NCBI GenBank assembly: GCA_937876415.1
Contig: CALEHE010000146.1
Span: 1-38,034, forward strand
Reading direction: 5' to 3'
DNA: 38,034 bases
Source: an uncultured Actinomycetes bacterium
GTDB taxonomy: Bacteria > Actinomycetota > Acidimicrobiia > Acidimicrobiales > Ilumatobacteraceae
In this document: positions 24,764-33,367 of the stretch, piece by piece
Layout: every line of letters begins with the position of its first letter
Numbering within the stretch: the stretch's first letter is position 1
Translations under genes and position numbers: made by a program
The notes under the pieces: model-generated
What the model was told of the DNA's origin: nothing
Databases searched by the model: none
The model's input: the letters and a program-made list of their open reading frames with translations, nothing else

Positions 24764-25000
24764 ATGAATTTCACGGTGTACTCAACAAAATGGTGCGGTC
24801 CTTGTCAGAGACTCAAGCGCGACTTGCGTGATGCAGGAATTGATTTTGAAGAAGTTGATATTGAACTAGTTCCTGACGCGGCCAAGCTTGTTGAAAAAGT
24901 CAATAACGGAAATCAAACCGTTCCGACGTTGATCTTCAGCGATGGCACCGCGATGACCAATCCATCACTCGCGAGTATCCGCGAACATCTCGGGAGATAA
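24764..25000 (+). CDS. Mycoredoxin / glutaredoxin-like protein
   Basis: 78 residues, glutaredoxin fold. The active site is WCGPC (Cys11, Cys14), the cis-Pro segment is QTVPTLIF, and the GTAMTNPSL region is near the end. In actinobacteria this family uses mycothiol to reduce mixed disulfides; the usual motif is CGYC or CPYC, here CGPC as in thioredoxins. ATG 24764 has GAGGA six bases upstream. It follows the lipoprotein pair by ten bases and may be co-transcribed. Confidence 0.88.
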   Translation: MNFTVYSTKWCGPCQRLKRDLRDAGIDFEEVDIELVPDAAKLVEKVNNGNQTVPTLIFSDGTAMTNPSLASIREHLGR

Positions 25001-25069
25001 ATACTTACAAAATTGACCCGAAAATGGCGTTTCTCATCGGTATCGAACTAAATGTTTCGTCTTTAGATC

Positions 25070-25717
25070 ATGAGTAGGCTTCCAAACGTGGTGACGAAAA
25101 GTGACAAAACTCGATCCGCTCGGGTGAGCAGAGCCCAAGCGATTGAGCGCTTTTTGGAGGCGACAATCTCGTTGCTTTCAACAAAACCAATCTCAGATAT
25201 TTCAGTCCAAGAGATCGCCGATACGACTGGCCTCAATCATGGCTATGTGTTCCGGTACTTCGGAACTCGTCTCGATCTCTTTGAAGCAGTGACCGTTGAA
25301 CTTGCAAAGCGAGCTCGTGCACAAATTGAGGCGGAGACTGAGAAGCGGAAGACGAGATCAGATGATTTTGTCTCCATGGACATGTCGCTGGTAGCTGTTG
25401 GGCAAGAACTCACAAAACTACGTATGCGCCTAGTGATGTATCTCATTTCCTGCGGTGTAGACGCCAGCAAGTTCGGGTACGAATCAAAACAGAACATTTT
25501 GCTTTTTGCTGATTACTGCGAATCACTTGGAATGTCACGGCGCATGGCCGAAGCAGTGGCAGTTCGATCTAGCGCATTGATTTTCACCAATAACTTCATG
25601 TCAGCAGCTTTTGGGCTGACTGAACAAGACGTGCAAGATGGATTCACACTGAGTTTTAACGAGTTAGCCAGGGCAAAGGACACTCAAAAAGCCCTTGGCT
25701 GGGACGAATTGTCCTAA
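25070..25717 (+). CDS. TetR-family transcriptional regulator
   Basis: 215 residues. The N-terminal helix-turn-helix (residues about 20-65) has the TetR pattern ISVQEIADTTGLNHGYVFRYFGTRLDLFEAV. The C-terminal ligand domain is unremarkable. The ligand and target are unknown; neighbours that might be controlled are the convergent flavin monooxygenase and esterase genes, with which its 3' end overlaps by four bases. Confidence 0.88.
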   Translation: MSRLPNVVTKSDKTRSARVSRAQAIERFLEATISLLSTKPISDISVQEIADTTGLNHGYVFRYFGTRLDLFEAVTVELAKRARAQIEAETEKRKTRSDDFVSMDMSLVAVGQELTKLRMRLVMYLISCGVDASKFGYESKQNILLFADYCESLGMSRRMAEAVAVRSSALIFTNNFMSAAFGLTEQDVQDGFTLSFNELARAKDTQKALGWDELS

Positions 25718-26853
25718 CGACCAGCGGTATTCGGGTAGGTCCTTCGTTGACCGGTGTTGCGCGACATCAATGTTGGATTCTCGGCAAGTAATCCACGTTT
25801 GCGTAATTCGGGCATGACACCTTCACCGACCCAGTAAGCCTCTTCGACGTGTGGATGGCCTGACAGGATGAACTCGTCGATACCAAGCGAGTGGTATTCC
25901 TCAATGCGATCAGCCACTTCGGAGTGATTACCGACAAGGGCAGTCGCTGCTCCGCTGCGCACCAGCCCGTAACCAGCCCACAAGTTTGGTGCAATCAGTA
26001 GGTTTTCTTTCGAGCCTTTATGCAGTGACGCCATACGTTGTTGACCAACAGAAGTCGTGCGGGCGAATTGATCTTGCGACTCGGCCATGCGATTGTCATC
26101 AACGAGATCAAGAAATCGTTGCGTTTCTTTCCAGGCATCATCGGCATGATCACGGGTGATGGTGTGTAAACGAATGCCGAACGTAAGCGTTCGACCTTGA
26201 TCGGCTGCCAATTGACGCATGCGTGCAATGCGTGGAGCAATCATCGAAGGTGGTTCGCCCCACATCAAATAGACATCAACATGCTTTGCTGCGATTTCTT
26301 CAGCGGCTGTTGAGGCCCCGCCGAAATACAACTTTGGTTGTGGGTTGGGGGCTTGACTCACCGTTGCCCCGGCAACGTTGAAATGATCACCTACAAAATC
26401 AAATGGTTGACCCGTTAGTGCGCCTCGCAGAACTGTCATGAATTCATCTGTGCGGGCGTAGCGCTGATCGTGATCGAGCCAATCACCAAAACGTTGTTGC
26501 TCGTCATCGTCTCCGCCCGTCACAACATTGAGAAGTAAGCGTCCGTCAGAGATTCGCTGAAATGTTGCCGCCTTTTGTGCAGCGAGTGTTGGGGTTAATG
26601 CATTGGGTCGAAATGCAACTAAGAATTTGAGTCGTTCGGTTTCACGAATGAGTGCTGCGGTCATCAGCCACGCATCTTCACAAGGGGTTCCAGTGGGCGT
26701 CAGTACGCCGTCAAACCCAAGTTGGTCTGCGGCTTGCGCGACTTGAGCGATGTACTCAAGTGTGGGAGGACGAAAATGACCTTCGGGGCCAAAAGGTGTC
26801 ACGGTCCGACTGTCGCCAGATGTGGGAAGAAACCAATGCAGTTTGAGACTCAT
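25714..26853 (-). CDS. SsuD-like FMNH2-dependent alkanesulfonate monooxygenase (LLM class)
   Basis: 379 residues, the size of SsuD (about 380). The luciferase-like barrel is clear: HWFLPTSGDSRTV start, PTGTPCEDAW with the SsuD-type Cys, LKFLVAFRPNALTPTLAAQKAATFQRISDGRLLLNVVTGGD, and LYFGGASTAAEEIAAKHVDVYLMWGEPP. It would cleave alkanesulfonates to aldehyde and sulfite using reduced FMN. No ssuABC transporter or flavin reductase is adjacent, so the substrate is inferred only from family likeness. Confidence 0.87.
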   Translation of the reverse strand: MSLKLHWFLPTSGDSRTVTPFGPEGHFRPPTLEYIAQVAQAADQLGFDGVLTPTGTPCEDAWLMTAALIRETERLKFLVAFRPNALTPTLAAQKAATFQRISDGRLLLNVVTGGDDDEQQRFGDWLDHDQRYARTDEFMTVLRGALTGQPFDFVGDHFNVAGATVSQAPNPQPKLYFGGASTAAEEIAAKHVDVYLMWGEPPSMIAPRIARMRQLAADQGRTLTFGIRLHTITRDHADDAWKETQRFLDLVDDNRMAESQDQFARTTSVGQQRMASLHKGSKENLLIAPNLWAGYGLVRSGAATALVGNHSEVADRIEEYHSLGIDEFILSGHPHVEEAYWVGEGVMPELRKRGLLAENPTLMSRNTGQRRTYPNTAGR

Positions 26854-26874
26854 GACATTCCGTTCATGAACTGA

Positions 26875-27831
26875 CTACTGAATATGGCGCTCAAGCCATT
26901 CATCCATGTCACGATTGGCTTGGCGAGATACTGCAGTAAAATCGCCAAACGTGTCAAAGGCGTGAGGAGCACCTGGGTAAACATGTAATTCGGTTACGAC
27001 TCCGGCGTGGCGAAGTCGAACGGCGTAATCAATGTCTTCATCAGAGAACCCATCAAGTGCACCGACTGCAATCAAAGTAGGCGGAAGTCCAACGAGGTTG
27101 GTGGCTCGCGAAGCTGCTGCATATGGTTCAACATCGGCAGTTCCTTTTTTCGTACCAAGGTATGCGGTCCAACCAAAGGTGTTTGCCGAAGGAGACCAAA
27201 TAGGGTCCGACCATGTGCTGGAAACAGTGATTTGACGATCATCAATCATGGGGTAGATCAAGAGTTGAAAGGCGATTGAATATTCGCCACGGTCGCGGGC
27301 AAGTAGTGCGAGTCCGGCTGCTAAGCCAGCACCGGCGCTTGCTCCGCCAATACCGAGACGGTTTGTATCAATGCCAAGTTCACCTGCTTGTGCAATCACC
27401 CAAGCTAAACCGGCGTAACAATCTTCGAGCGGCGTTGGGTATGGATGCTCGGGAGCTAGTCGATAATCGACGGAGACGCCAACAATGCCGTACTTGTTGC
27501 ACCAAGCATCAAAGCGGGCATCGTCCATTTTGTTGTCACCGATGACCAGGCCGCCACCATGCATCCAGTACACGCACGGGCGACTGCCAGTGATGTTCTT
27601 GGGTCGATGGACTCGAACCGTTACTCCATCACGGCCAGGTACCAGGTAATCAGTTCGCTCAACTGAGTCAGACAATGGTGGCGGGGGAGTCGCTCCAAAC
27701 ATGGCTCGAATCTCGACAACCGATTCATTAGTGAGAGAACCGAGAGCTGCGCCAATGTCGACGGGTGACGCTGCCAAGAGCGCGGAGATCTCAGGGTCAA
27801 GAAGTGGGCGAATGTCTAGTGGTTGAGCCAT
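26875..27831 (-). CDS. Alpha/beta hydrolase, HSL-type esterase
   Basis: 318 residues from ATG 27831 (GTG 27867 is an alternative). Hormone-sensitive-lipase family marks are the oxyanion motif YWMHGGGLVIGD, the nucleophile Ser in GGASAGAG, Asp in ALDGFSDED and His in GAPHAFD. It probably hydrolyses short-chain acyl esters. It is 21 bases downstream of... the SsuD-like gene on the same strand, that is, it is transcribed first and the monooxygenase second. There is no signal peptide. Confidence 0.85.
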   Translation of the reverse strand: MAQPLDIRPLLDPEISALLAASPVDIGAALGSLTNESVVEIRAMFGATPPPPLSDSVERTDYLVPGRDGVTVRVHRPKNITGSRPCVYWMHGGGLVIGDNKMDDARFDAWCNKYGIVGVSVDYRLAPEHPYPTPLEDCYAGLAWVIAQAGELGIDTNRLGIGGASAGAGLAAGLALLARDRGEYSIAFQLLIYPMIDDRQITVSSTWSDPIWSPSANTFGWTAYLGTKKGTADVEPYAAASRATNLVGLPPTLIAVGALDGFSDEDIDYAVRLRHAGVVTELHVYPGAPHAFDTFGDFTAVSRQANRDMDEWLERHIQ

Positions 27832-27958
27832 GCTTGATATTGGCACATTTGGCAGTGAGAATTTCACACGAAGATGGGGATGCCCCCAAGTTCTGATGCC
27901 TCAGACCAAGTTGTAGGTTCTGGAAACAAGTTGCAGACAGTGAATCAACAACAACTGG

Positions 27959-29710
27959 TCAGATCACGACACCGGCGTTACCGACGTGATTGACAAGAGG
28001 GTGACCAGAACTCAACCATTGTTGAGCACCACCGGTGAGATTGACACAGTCATAGCCTTGTTGACGTAGGTATGAGGTAACACGACCCGAACGATTTCCA
28101 GATCGACAGATGCACACAATTTGACGATCACTTGGCAACTCGGTGATTCGCGAAACTACGTCTCCCATTGGCACGTGTACTGAGTTTTCAACATGACCAG
28201 CTTGCCATTCGTGGAGTTCACGAACATCAAAGATAAATGCATTTTTGTTTGCTGCGACAGAGTCGGCATCAATTGCTGGCTCGGCTGTAGGAGATGCCGA
28301 CTGCATGTGTAAGTGAGCATTCCATGCGGTGAATCCTCCGACCATGTCGCTGACATCTAGAAAGCCATGTGAACGTAAAAGGCTTCGTGCAATTGATGAG
28401 CGATATCCGCCCGCACAAAAAACCACGGTGGGCTTCGTCGGATCTAATTCGGGAATACGGTTCAAAAGTGAAGGTAGCGAAATAGCTAACGAACCTTTGA
28501 TTGTTCCGAGAGATACTTCGCCTGGATTGCGAACATCTATTAACACCAGATCTTTGACCGTGCCCGTGCGTGTCATCAGTTCTGCGGCACTTAGTCGTGA
28601 TGCAGTTTCTACGTGCTGTGGATTTTCAACAAACGCACGGGTTGGGTCATCGAGAACTCCGACAACGTTGTCAAAACCAATTCGCGCAAGACGGATTTTC
28701 GCCTCTGATTCATGGCCCGCTGGGACAACAAGAACGATGGGCGTGCCAGCCACCATGACCTCGCCGGCGTATTCGGCGAAACGCCCACCCAAGCCGATAT
28801 TGACCGATCGTGCGAGATGACCTTGAGCAAATTCGGTATCAGTACGGGCATCAATCACAACTGCGCCAGATGACTGATGAGCAAGTGCCTCGTTCATCGT
28901 GAGTTTCGTGACATGGGTGTCCTCGTCAAGTAACTCACGCGACTTTTGATTCATGGTCGCTGCGTATAAGAAGTAGAGCGGGGCTACCGACTGTCCTTCG
29001 GTCACAGTTTCTACAAATTCGTTTTCGCTCATGGGTGCAAGTGCGTAATTGGAAACACGTTGCTCACCGATAGTGGAAGAAGTTTCGGTACTGAGATTTT
29101 TTCCACAGGCCGAACCAGCTCCGTGTGCGGGAAAGACTTTGGTGGTGTCGGGAAGCGTCAGCAGTTTTTCGTGGAGTGAGTGATATAAGTGACGAGCAAG
29201 TTCATCGGCGGTGACACCGACTGAAGCCAAGAGGTCGGGTCGACCGACGTCTCCGATAAAGAGGGTGTCACCAGTGAGTACTCCGAAGGGTGAACTATCC
29301 ATTCCATTTGGACGCACGACGATGCTGATCGATTCAGGAGTGTGGCCCGGAGTTTCAAGGATCTCAAGAACTACTTCTCCGAGTTGGATGGTGTCACCTT
29401 GGGCGTATGTTGTGATCGGAAACTCAGGTCGTCCTTCGGCGGCTCGGCCGTAACCGATAGTTGCGCCCGTTGCTGCGGCGAGTTCAAGGTGGCCAGACAA
29501 GAAGTCGGCGTGGAAATGGGTCTCGAGAACATGACCGATGGTGAGTCCATGGGCTTCGGCCTCGGCGAGATATTCAGAGATATCGCGTTGAGGATCAACG
29601 ACCACGGCTTTTCCAGTAGAGGTATCGCCAATGAGGTAGCTGGCATGCGAGAGACATTCCAAATAGAACTGTTGGAAGTACAAAGTGGTGGGCGAGAGAG
29701 TTGAACTCAT
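27959..29710 (-). CDS. Metallo-beta-lactamase/triple-rhodanese fusion, persulfide dioxygenase-like
   Basis: 583 residues. Residues 10-245 form an ETHE1/CstB-like MBL domain: THFHADFLSGH (His65, His67, Asp69), His123, GDTLFIGDVGRPDL with Asp148, and His196. Three rhodanese domains follow. The first (about 272-365) lacks the catalytic Cys. The second has Cys432 in CAGGYRS. The third has Cys535 in CRSGNRS. It probably oxidises glutathione- or mycothiol-like persulfides to sulfite and transfers sulfane sulfur. The start at ATG 29710 is set by a strong promoter whose -10 ends six bases upstream. The frame stays open 51 codons further back, but that would bury the promoter. Confidence 0.88.
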   Translation of the reverse strand: MSSTLSPTTLYFQQFYLECLSHASYLIGDTSTGKAVVVDPQRDISEYLAEAEAHGLTIGHVLETHFHADFLSGHLELAAATGATIGYGRAAEGRPEFPITTYAQGDTIQLGEVVLEILETPGHTPESISIVVRPNGMDSSPFGVLTGDTLFIGDVGRPDLLASVGVTADELARHLYHSLHEKLLTLPDTTKVFPAHGAGSACGKNLSTETSSTIGEQRVSNYALAPMSENEFVETVTEGQSVAPLYFLYAATMNQKSRELLDEDTHVTKLTMNEALAHQSSGAVVIDARTDTEFAQGHLARSVNIGLGGRFAEYAGEVMVAGTPIVLVVPAGHESEAKIRLARIGFDNVVGVLDDPTRAFVENPQHVETASRLSAAELMTRTGTVKDLVLIDVRNPGEVSLGTIKGSLAISLPSLLNRIPELDPTKPTVVFCAGGYRSSIARSLLRSHGFLDVSDMVGGFTAWNAHLHMQSASPTAEPAIDADSVAANKNAFIFDVRELHEWQAGHVENSVHVPMGDVVSRITELPSDRQIVCICRSGNRSGRVTSYLRQQGYDCVNLTGGAQQWLSSGHPLVNHVGNAGVVI

Positions 29711-29716
29711 GGCTGA

Positions 29717-29745
29717 ACTATACCCCCTAGGGTATCTTTCGTCAA
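29717..29745 (-). promoter_or_regulatory. Promoter with CsoR/CstR-type operator in its spacer (MBL-rhodanese gene)
   Basis: On the minus strand TTGACG (29745-29740), a 17-base spacer, and TATAGT (29722-29717). The spacer and -10 contain TACCC-CTAG-GGGGTA, a near-palindrome of the CsoR/CstR type. ATG begins six bases after the -10, predicting leaderless mRNA. The design matches the promoter of the repressor gene at 33637. Confidence 0.75.
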
Positions 29746-29895
29746 CCTGATCATTCTTGCACAGAGGGCATTCGCGTGCATCGGAGTCGGTACGCAGATA
29801 TCGGTTCTCATGCGTTCCCTGCCGAATTGGTCGGTAACCTGCAAAGACACATATCGCCGCCATGAGTTCGGGTCATCGATCTCTCAGCAGCAATT

Positions 29896-29971
29896 GCGCC
29901 TTTAGCTCAGTCGGTAGAGCATCGGACTTTTAATCCGTTGGTCGAGGGTTCGAGCCCCTCAGGGCGCACCA
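29896..29971 (+). tRNA. tRNA-Lys (anticodon UUU)
   Basis: 76 bases with complete cloverleaf: acceptor GCGCCTT/AGGGCGC, D-arm GCTC...GAGC, anticodon loop CTTTTAA (UUU), T-arm GAGGGTTCGAGCCCCTC and encoded CCA. A glyoxalase remnant lies six bases downstream on the other strand. Confidence 0.97.
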
Positions 29972-29976
29972 ATCTG

Positions 29977-30114
29977 TCAGGTCAGATCGGTATAGGGGTT
30001 GGACACAACCTCCCACAGATGGCCATCGGGGTCGGCGAAGTAGCCGGAGTAGAAAAGGCGCGACTTTTCGAGGTCACTGACCCCAAGACAGATAAACCTG
30101 ATTTTGGGCTTCAT
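29977..30114 (-). pseudogene. Collapsed VOC/glyoxalase-family gene, internal deletion
   Basis: A 45-codon frame whose first half matches the VOC start (FICLGVSDLEKSRLFY) and whose second half matches the very end of the same family (YSGYFADPDGHLWEVVSNP). Full-length members have about 120 residues, so roughly 80 codons of the middle are gone and the ends are joined in frame at the Phe-Tyr/Tyr-Ser position. The metal-binding centre is lost. It lies between tRNA-Lys and an enoyl-CoA hydratase gene. It is most likely a remnant; a functional micro-protein is less likely. Confidence 0.8.
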
Positions 30115-30169
30115 TGAAGTCACGGTGGTCAAGGTGGTGGAGCATTGTTGGGAGTGCGAGACTAGAACT

Positions 30170-30958
30170 ATGAGCGATTTTCAAAATATCGTTGTCACAC
30201 GTGATGGTACGATCGCCACTCTTACGCTGAATCGTCCCGACAAGCGCAATTCGCTATCGCTGGAAACGATGAGTGAGATCACTCGTGCGTTGCAAGACAT
30301 CGGAATCAGCGATGCCGATGGAGTCATCATCGCGGCCAATGGTCCGGTCTTTTCTGCTGGCCACAATTTTGCTGATATGGCTGGGGCCGACAGCGATGAG
30401 ACCCGGCACATTTTCGAAATTTGTACCGACATGATGGATACGTTGCAAGCAATCCCACAGCCAGTCATTGCCAAAGTGCACGCACTGGCAACCGCAGCCG
30501 GTTGCCAATTGGTTGCAACTTGTGATCTAGCGATTGCTGCAGAGTCAGCTTCGTTTGCGATACCCGGTGGCAAGGGCGGCTTGTTTTGTCACACGCCTTT
30601 GGTGGCAGTGGCCCGTAACTTGAGTCGTAAGCGTGCCTTAGAAATGGCGATGACTGGCGATGCCATTGATGCAAAGACTGCCGCCGATTGGGGACTCATC
30701 AATCGAGCCGTTCCGGATGATCAACTGGATGTTGCAGTTCTCGATCTGATCACTCGTGCGACCCGCGGATCAGTTTTGTCTAAAGCGATCGGCAAGCAAA
30801 CTTTCTACGACCAAATCAATATGGCCCAAGATCAGGCATACGACTTTGCAATTGATGTCATGGCTGATGCGGCGGCTGCTCCAGATGCGCAAGAGGGAAT
30901 TGATGCCTTTTTAAATAAGCGTTCTGCGGTATTCACACAACGACTAAAGCGAGACTGA
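30170..30958 (+). CDS. Enoyl-CoA hydratase/isomerase family protein
   Basis: 262 residues, crotonase fold. The CoA/oxyanion-hole stretches are GPVFSAGHNFADM and KVHALATAAGCQLVATCDLAIAAESASFAIPG, followed by ALEMAMTGDAIDAKTAADWGLINRAVP. It most resembles ECHDC3-type hydratases. The reaction is uncertain because the crotonase superfamily varies. ATG 30170 gives the family start MSDFQNIVVTRDG. Its stop is one base before copZ, so it is read with the copper genes, which is an unexpected pairing. Confidence 0.87.
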   Translation: MSDFQNIVVTRDGTIATLTLNRPDKRNSLSLETMSEITRALQDIGISDADGVIIAANGPVFSAGHNFADMAGADSDETRHIFEICTDMMDTLQAIPQPVIAKVHALATAAGCQLVATCDLAIAAESASFAIPGGKGGLFCHTPLVAVARNLSRKRALEMAMTGDAIDAKTAADWGLINRAVPDDQLDVAVLDLITRATRGSVLSKAIGKQTFYDQINMAQDQAYDFAIDVMADAAAAPDAQEGIDAFLNKRSAVFTQRLKRD

Positions 30959-30959
30959 T

Positions 30960-31169
30960 ATGACAACGACAACCTTCCTAGTACCTGGCATGACTTGTGG
31001 GCACTGTAAAGGTGCAGTCACTGATGAACTAAGCAAGATCAACGGAGTAACAAATGTTGATGTCGATCTTGATTCCAAAAAGGTGACAATTGAATCGGAA
31101 GCTGTTGTTGAGTGGCTGGTCATTGTGGGCGCCGTTGACGAAGCAGGATTTGAAGCCGTTGCCAGTTAA
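30960..31169 (+). CDS. copZ: Copper chaperone CopZ-like HMA protein
   Basis: 69 residues, a single heavy-metal-associated domain with the Cu(I) site MTCGHC (Cys13, Cys16). It would shuttle Cu(I) to CopA in the cytosol. The stretch after beta-2 (IESEAVVEWLVIVGAVDEAGFEA) is a typical ferredoxin-like fold end. It starts one base after the enoyl-CoA hydratase stop and overlaps the copA start by 11 bases. Confidence 0.9.
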   Translation: MTTTTFLVPGMTCGHCKGAVTDELSKINGVTNVDVDLDSKKVTIESEAVVEWLVIVGAVDEAGFEAVAS

Positions 31170-33360
31170 CGAGCCTGTCGTCCTCGCGGTTACTGGCATG
31201 ACGTGTGCTGCTTGTGCAGCACGCATTGAAAAGAAACTCAACAAGCTTGATGGTGTGAGTGCGACTGTCAATTACGCCACTTCAAAGGCGACTGTTCTGC
31301 ATGAAAATGGATCAACTGAAGTTGACAGTTTCATCAAGACCATTGAAGACCTCGGTTACGGTGCGGTCGCTCCGAAAATCGAAGACGGCGAATCGACTGC
31401 AGAGATTGCAACTGAAGCCCATCTCATTGATATCCGAAGGCGCTTAGTGGTGAGCGCAATATGCGCTGTGCCCGTGATGTTGATGTCAATGATTCGGCCA
31501 CTGCAATTTGATGGTTGGCAATGGGTTTCATTGGTGCTTGCCTTGCCAGTCGCATTATGGGGTGCTGCGCCGTTCCATCGATCGGCGTGGCGAAATGCTC
31601 GACACCGAGCAACGACGATGGACACTTTGGTTTCACTTGGCGTGATAGCGGCGATGTCGTGGAGCCTGTGGGCATTGATTTTCGGCAACGCTGGCGAAAT
31701 TGGCATGAAGATGAACATGAGTTTGTTTCCCCGTTCGCTCTCGGGTGATTCATTGATGAGCGGTATGGAAATGAATCATGTGGTGCATGATGAGATCTAT
31801 TTAGAAGTTGCCACAACACTCGTGGCATTTTTGTTGGCGGGACGTTATTTCGAAGTTCGTTCGCGCCGGCGCGCCGGCGCAGCCTTACGGTCATTGCTTA
31901 ATATCGGGGCAAAAGAAGCGATGTTGTGGCGTGATGGAGTTGAAACATCAATTCCTATCGGGGCCTTAGGTGTTGGCGAAGTTTTTGTGGTTCGTCCCGG
32001 TGAGACGATTGCAACTGACGGTGTAGTGATTGAAGGTCAGAGTGCTGTTGATCGCAGCATGGTTACCGGTGAAAGCATTCCGGTTGAAGTAGCAATCGGC
32101 GATTCGGTGACCGGAGGAACCTTAAATTCCAGTGGACGTTTACTTGTGCGTGCTACTCGTATTGGTCGCGACACAGTTTTGTCGCAGATGGCTCGACTCG
32201 TTGATAAAGCGCAAGATGGAAAAGCGCCGATTCAACGCCTTGCTGATCGAGTGAGTTCGGTATTTGTTCCGATTGTGATGGGTCTGTCGCTGGCGACACT
32301 GGTTGGTTGGTTAGTCATATCTGGAGATGCCCAAAAGTCGTTTCAGGCTGCTGTTTCGGTACTCGTGATCGCCTGCCCATGTGCATTAGGACTCGCGACA
32401 CCGGTTGCACTTTTGGTCGGAACCAGTCGGGCCGCACGCGAAGGCATCATCATTAAGGGTGCCCATGTTCTAGAAGCAACACAAGCGATTGACACCATCG
32501 TGTTTGATAAGACCGGCACTTTAACCACAGGTGTCATGACACTTCAAAGCATTGACGAAATCGAACCAGGCTTCCGATCTGCGGTTTTGGCTGTCGAGAA
32601 CCAGAGTGAACATCCCATTGCGCGGGCCATTGTTAACGGTTTACGCGACCGTGGAGTTGTGGCCACTTCAAGGGTTGATGAGTTTGTCAACATTCCTGGT
32701 GTTGGTGTGTCGGCATTAGTTGACGGAAGGCGCATTGCTGTAGGTCGCTCAACAAACATGAATGAATCAGGTTTAACAGTGGTTGAGGCAAGTGTTGACG
32801 GTCAAGTCGTTGCCCGCTTTACAGTGAGCGATCACATCAAGCAAACAGCGGCAGCAATCGTGGCCGAACTGCGGGCGTTGGGTGTGCGCCCCATGATCGT
32901 GTCAGGTGATTCAGTTGGTCCGGTGGAACACGTGGCCAAACAAGTCGGCATTGATACGAGTGAAACTCGAAGTGGTGTGTTGCCTGCAGACAAGTTGCGC
33001 ATTGTCAGCGAATTGCAAGCAAGTGGTGCCAGTGTGGCCATGGTTGGTGATGGAGTCAATGACGCGGCGGCTTTGGTCGCTGCTGATCTTGGAATTGCGA
33101 TGGGTACAGGAACGGACGCCGCGATGGAAGCCGGTGATCTAACGATTGTGAGTGGTGATTTATCGGTTGTTCCACAAGCCCTCGCATTGAGTCGCCGAAC
33201 GTTACGAATCATTCGGGCGAACTTGTTTTGGGCTTTCGCTTATAACGTTGCCGCGTTACCGCTGGCGGTTGTCGGGCTTATGAATCCAGTTATTGCCGGA
33301 TTAGCGATGGCGTTGTCAAGTGTCTTTGTGGTGGCGAACAGTTTGCGCCTTCGCCGATAG
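31159..33360 (+). CDS. copA: P1B-type copper-exporting ATPase
   Basis: 733 residues from TTG 31159. One N-terminal HMA domain (MTCAAC, Cys16 and Cys19), then eight helices with the P-type motifs TGES, the transmembrane CPC (IACPCALGLA), DKTGTLT, SEHPIA and GDGVNDAAAL; the final helix carries the MxxSS element of Cu(I) pumps. A Met/His-rich loop between early helices (MKMNMS...GMEMNHVVHDE) is unusually long. It exports Cu(I). TTG is chosen since earlier codons would only re-read copZ; AGGA lies ten bases upstream. It is coupled to copZ. Confidence 0.9.
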   Translation: MPVNEPVVLAVTGMTCAACAARIEKKLNKLDGVSATVNYATSKATVLHENGSTEVDSFIKTIEDLGYGAVAPKIEDGESTAEIATEAHLIDIRRRLVVSAICAVPVMLMSMIRPLQFDGWQWVSLVLALPVALWGAAPFHRSAWRNARHRATTMDTLVSLGVIAAMSWSLWALIFGNAGEIGMKMNMSLFPRSLSGDSLMSGMEMNHVVHDEIYLEVATTLVAFLLAGRYFEVRSRRRAGAALRSLLNIGAKEAMLWRDGVETSIPIGALGVGEVFVVRPGETIATDGVVIEGQSAVDRSMVTGESIPVEVAIGDSVTGGTLNSSGRLLVRATRIGRDTVLSQMARLVDKAQDGKAPIQRLADRVSSVFVPIVMGLSLATLVGWLVISGDAQKSFQAAVSVLVIACPCALGLATPVALLVGTSRAAREGIIIKGAHVLEATQAIDTIVFDKTGTLTTGVMTLQSIDEIEPGFRSAVLAVENQSEHPIARAIVNGLRDRGVVATSRVDEFVNIPGVGVSALVDGRRIAVGRSTNMNESGLTVVEASVDGQVVARFTVSDHIKQTAAAIVAELRALGVRPMIVSGDSVGPVEHVAKQVGIDTSETRSGVLPADKLRIVSELQASGASVAMVGDGVNDAAALVAADLGIAMGTGTDAAMEAGDLTIVSGDLSVVPQALALSRRTLRIIRANLFWAFAYNVAALPLAVVGLMNPVIAGLAMALSSVFVVANSLRLRR

Positions 33361-33367
33361 AAGTTAC

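Noticed and set aside
29711-29863. 51-codon N-terminal extension of the MBL-rhodanese frame with a CPLC pair
   Set aside because: It would place the strong TTGACG-N17-TATAGT promoter and operator inside the coding region, and homologous proteins begin near the chosen ATG.
29896-30114. tRNA-Lys followed by a broken gene, as a sign of an integrated element
   Set aside because: No integrase, no repeat of the tRNA 3' end, and flanking genes look ordinary; the remnant is explained by a simple deletion.
31862-31882. GC-rich self-complementary stretch in copA
   Set aside because: It lies in the coding sequence for an Arg/Ala-rich loop and has no sign of a separate function.
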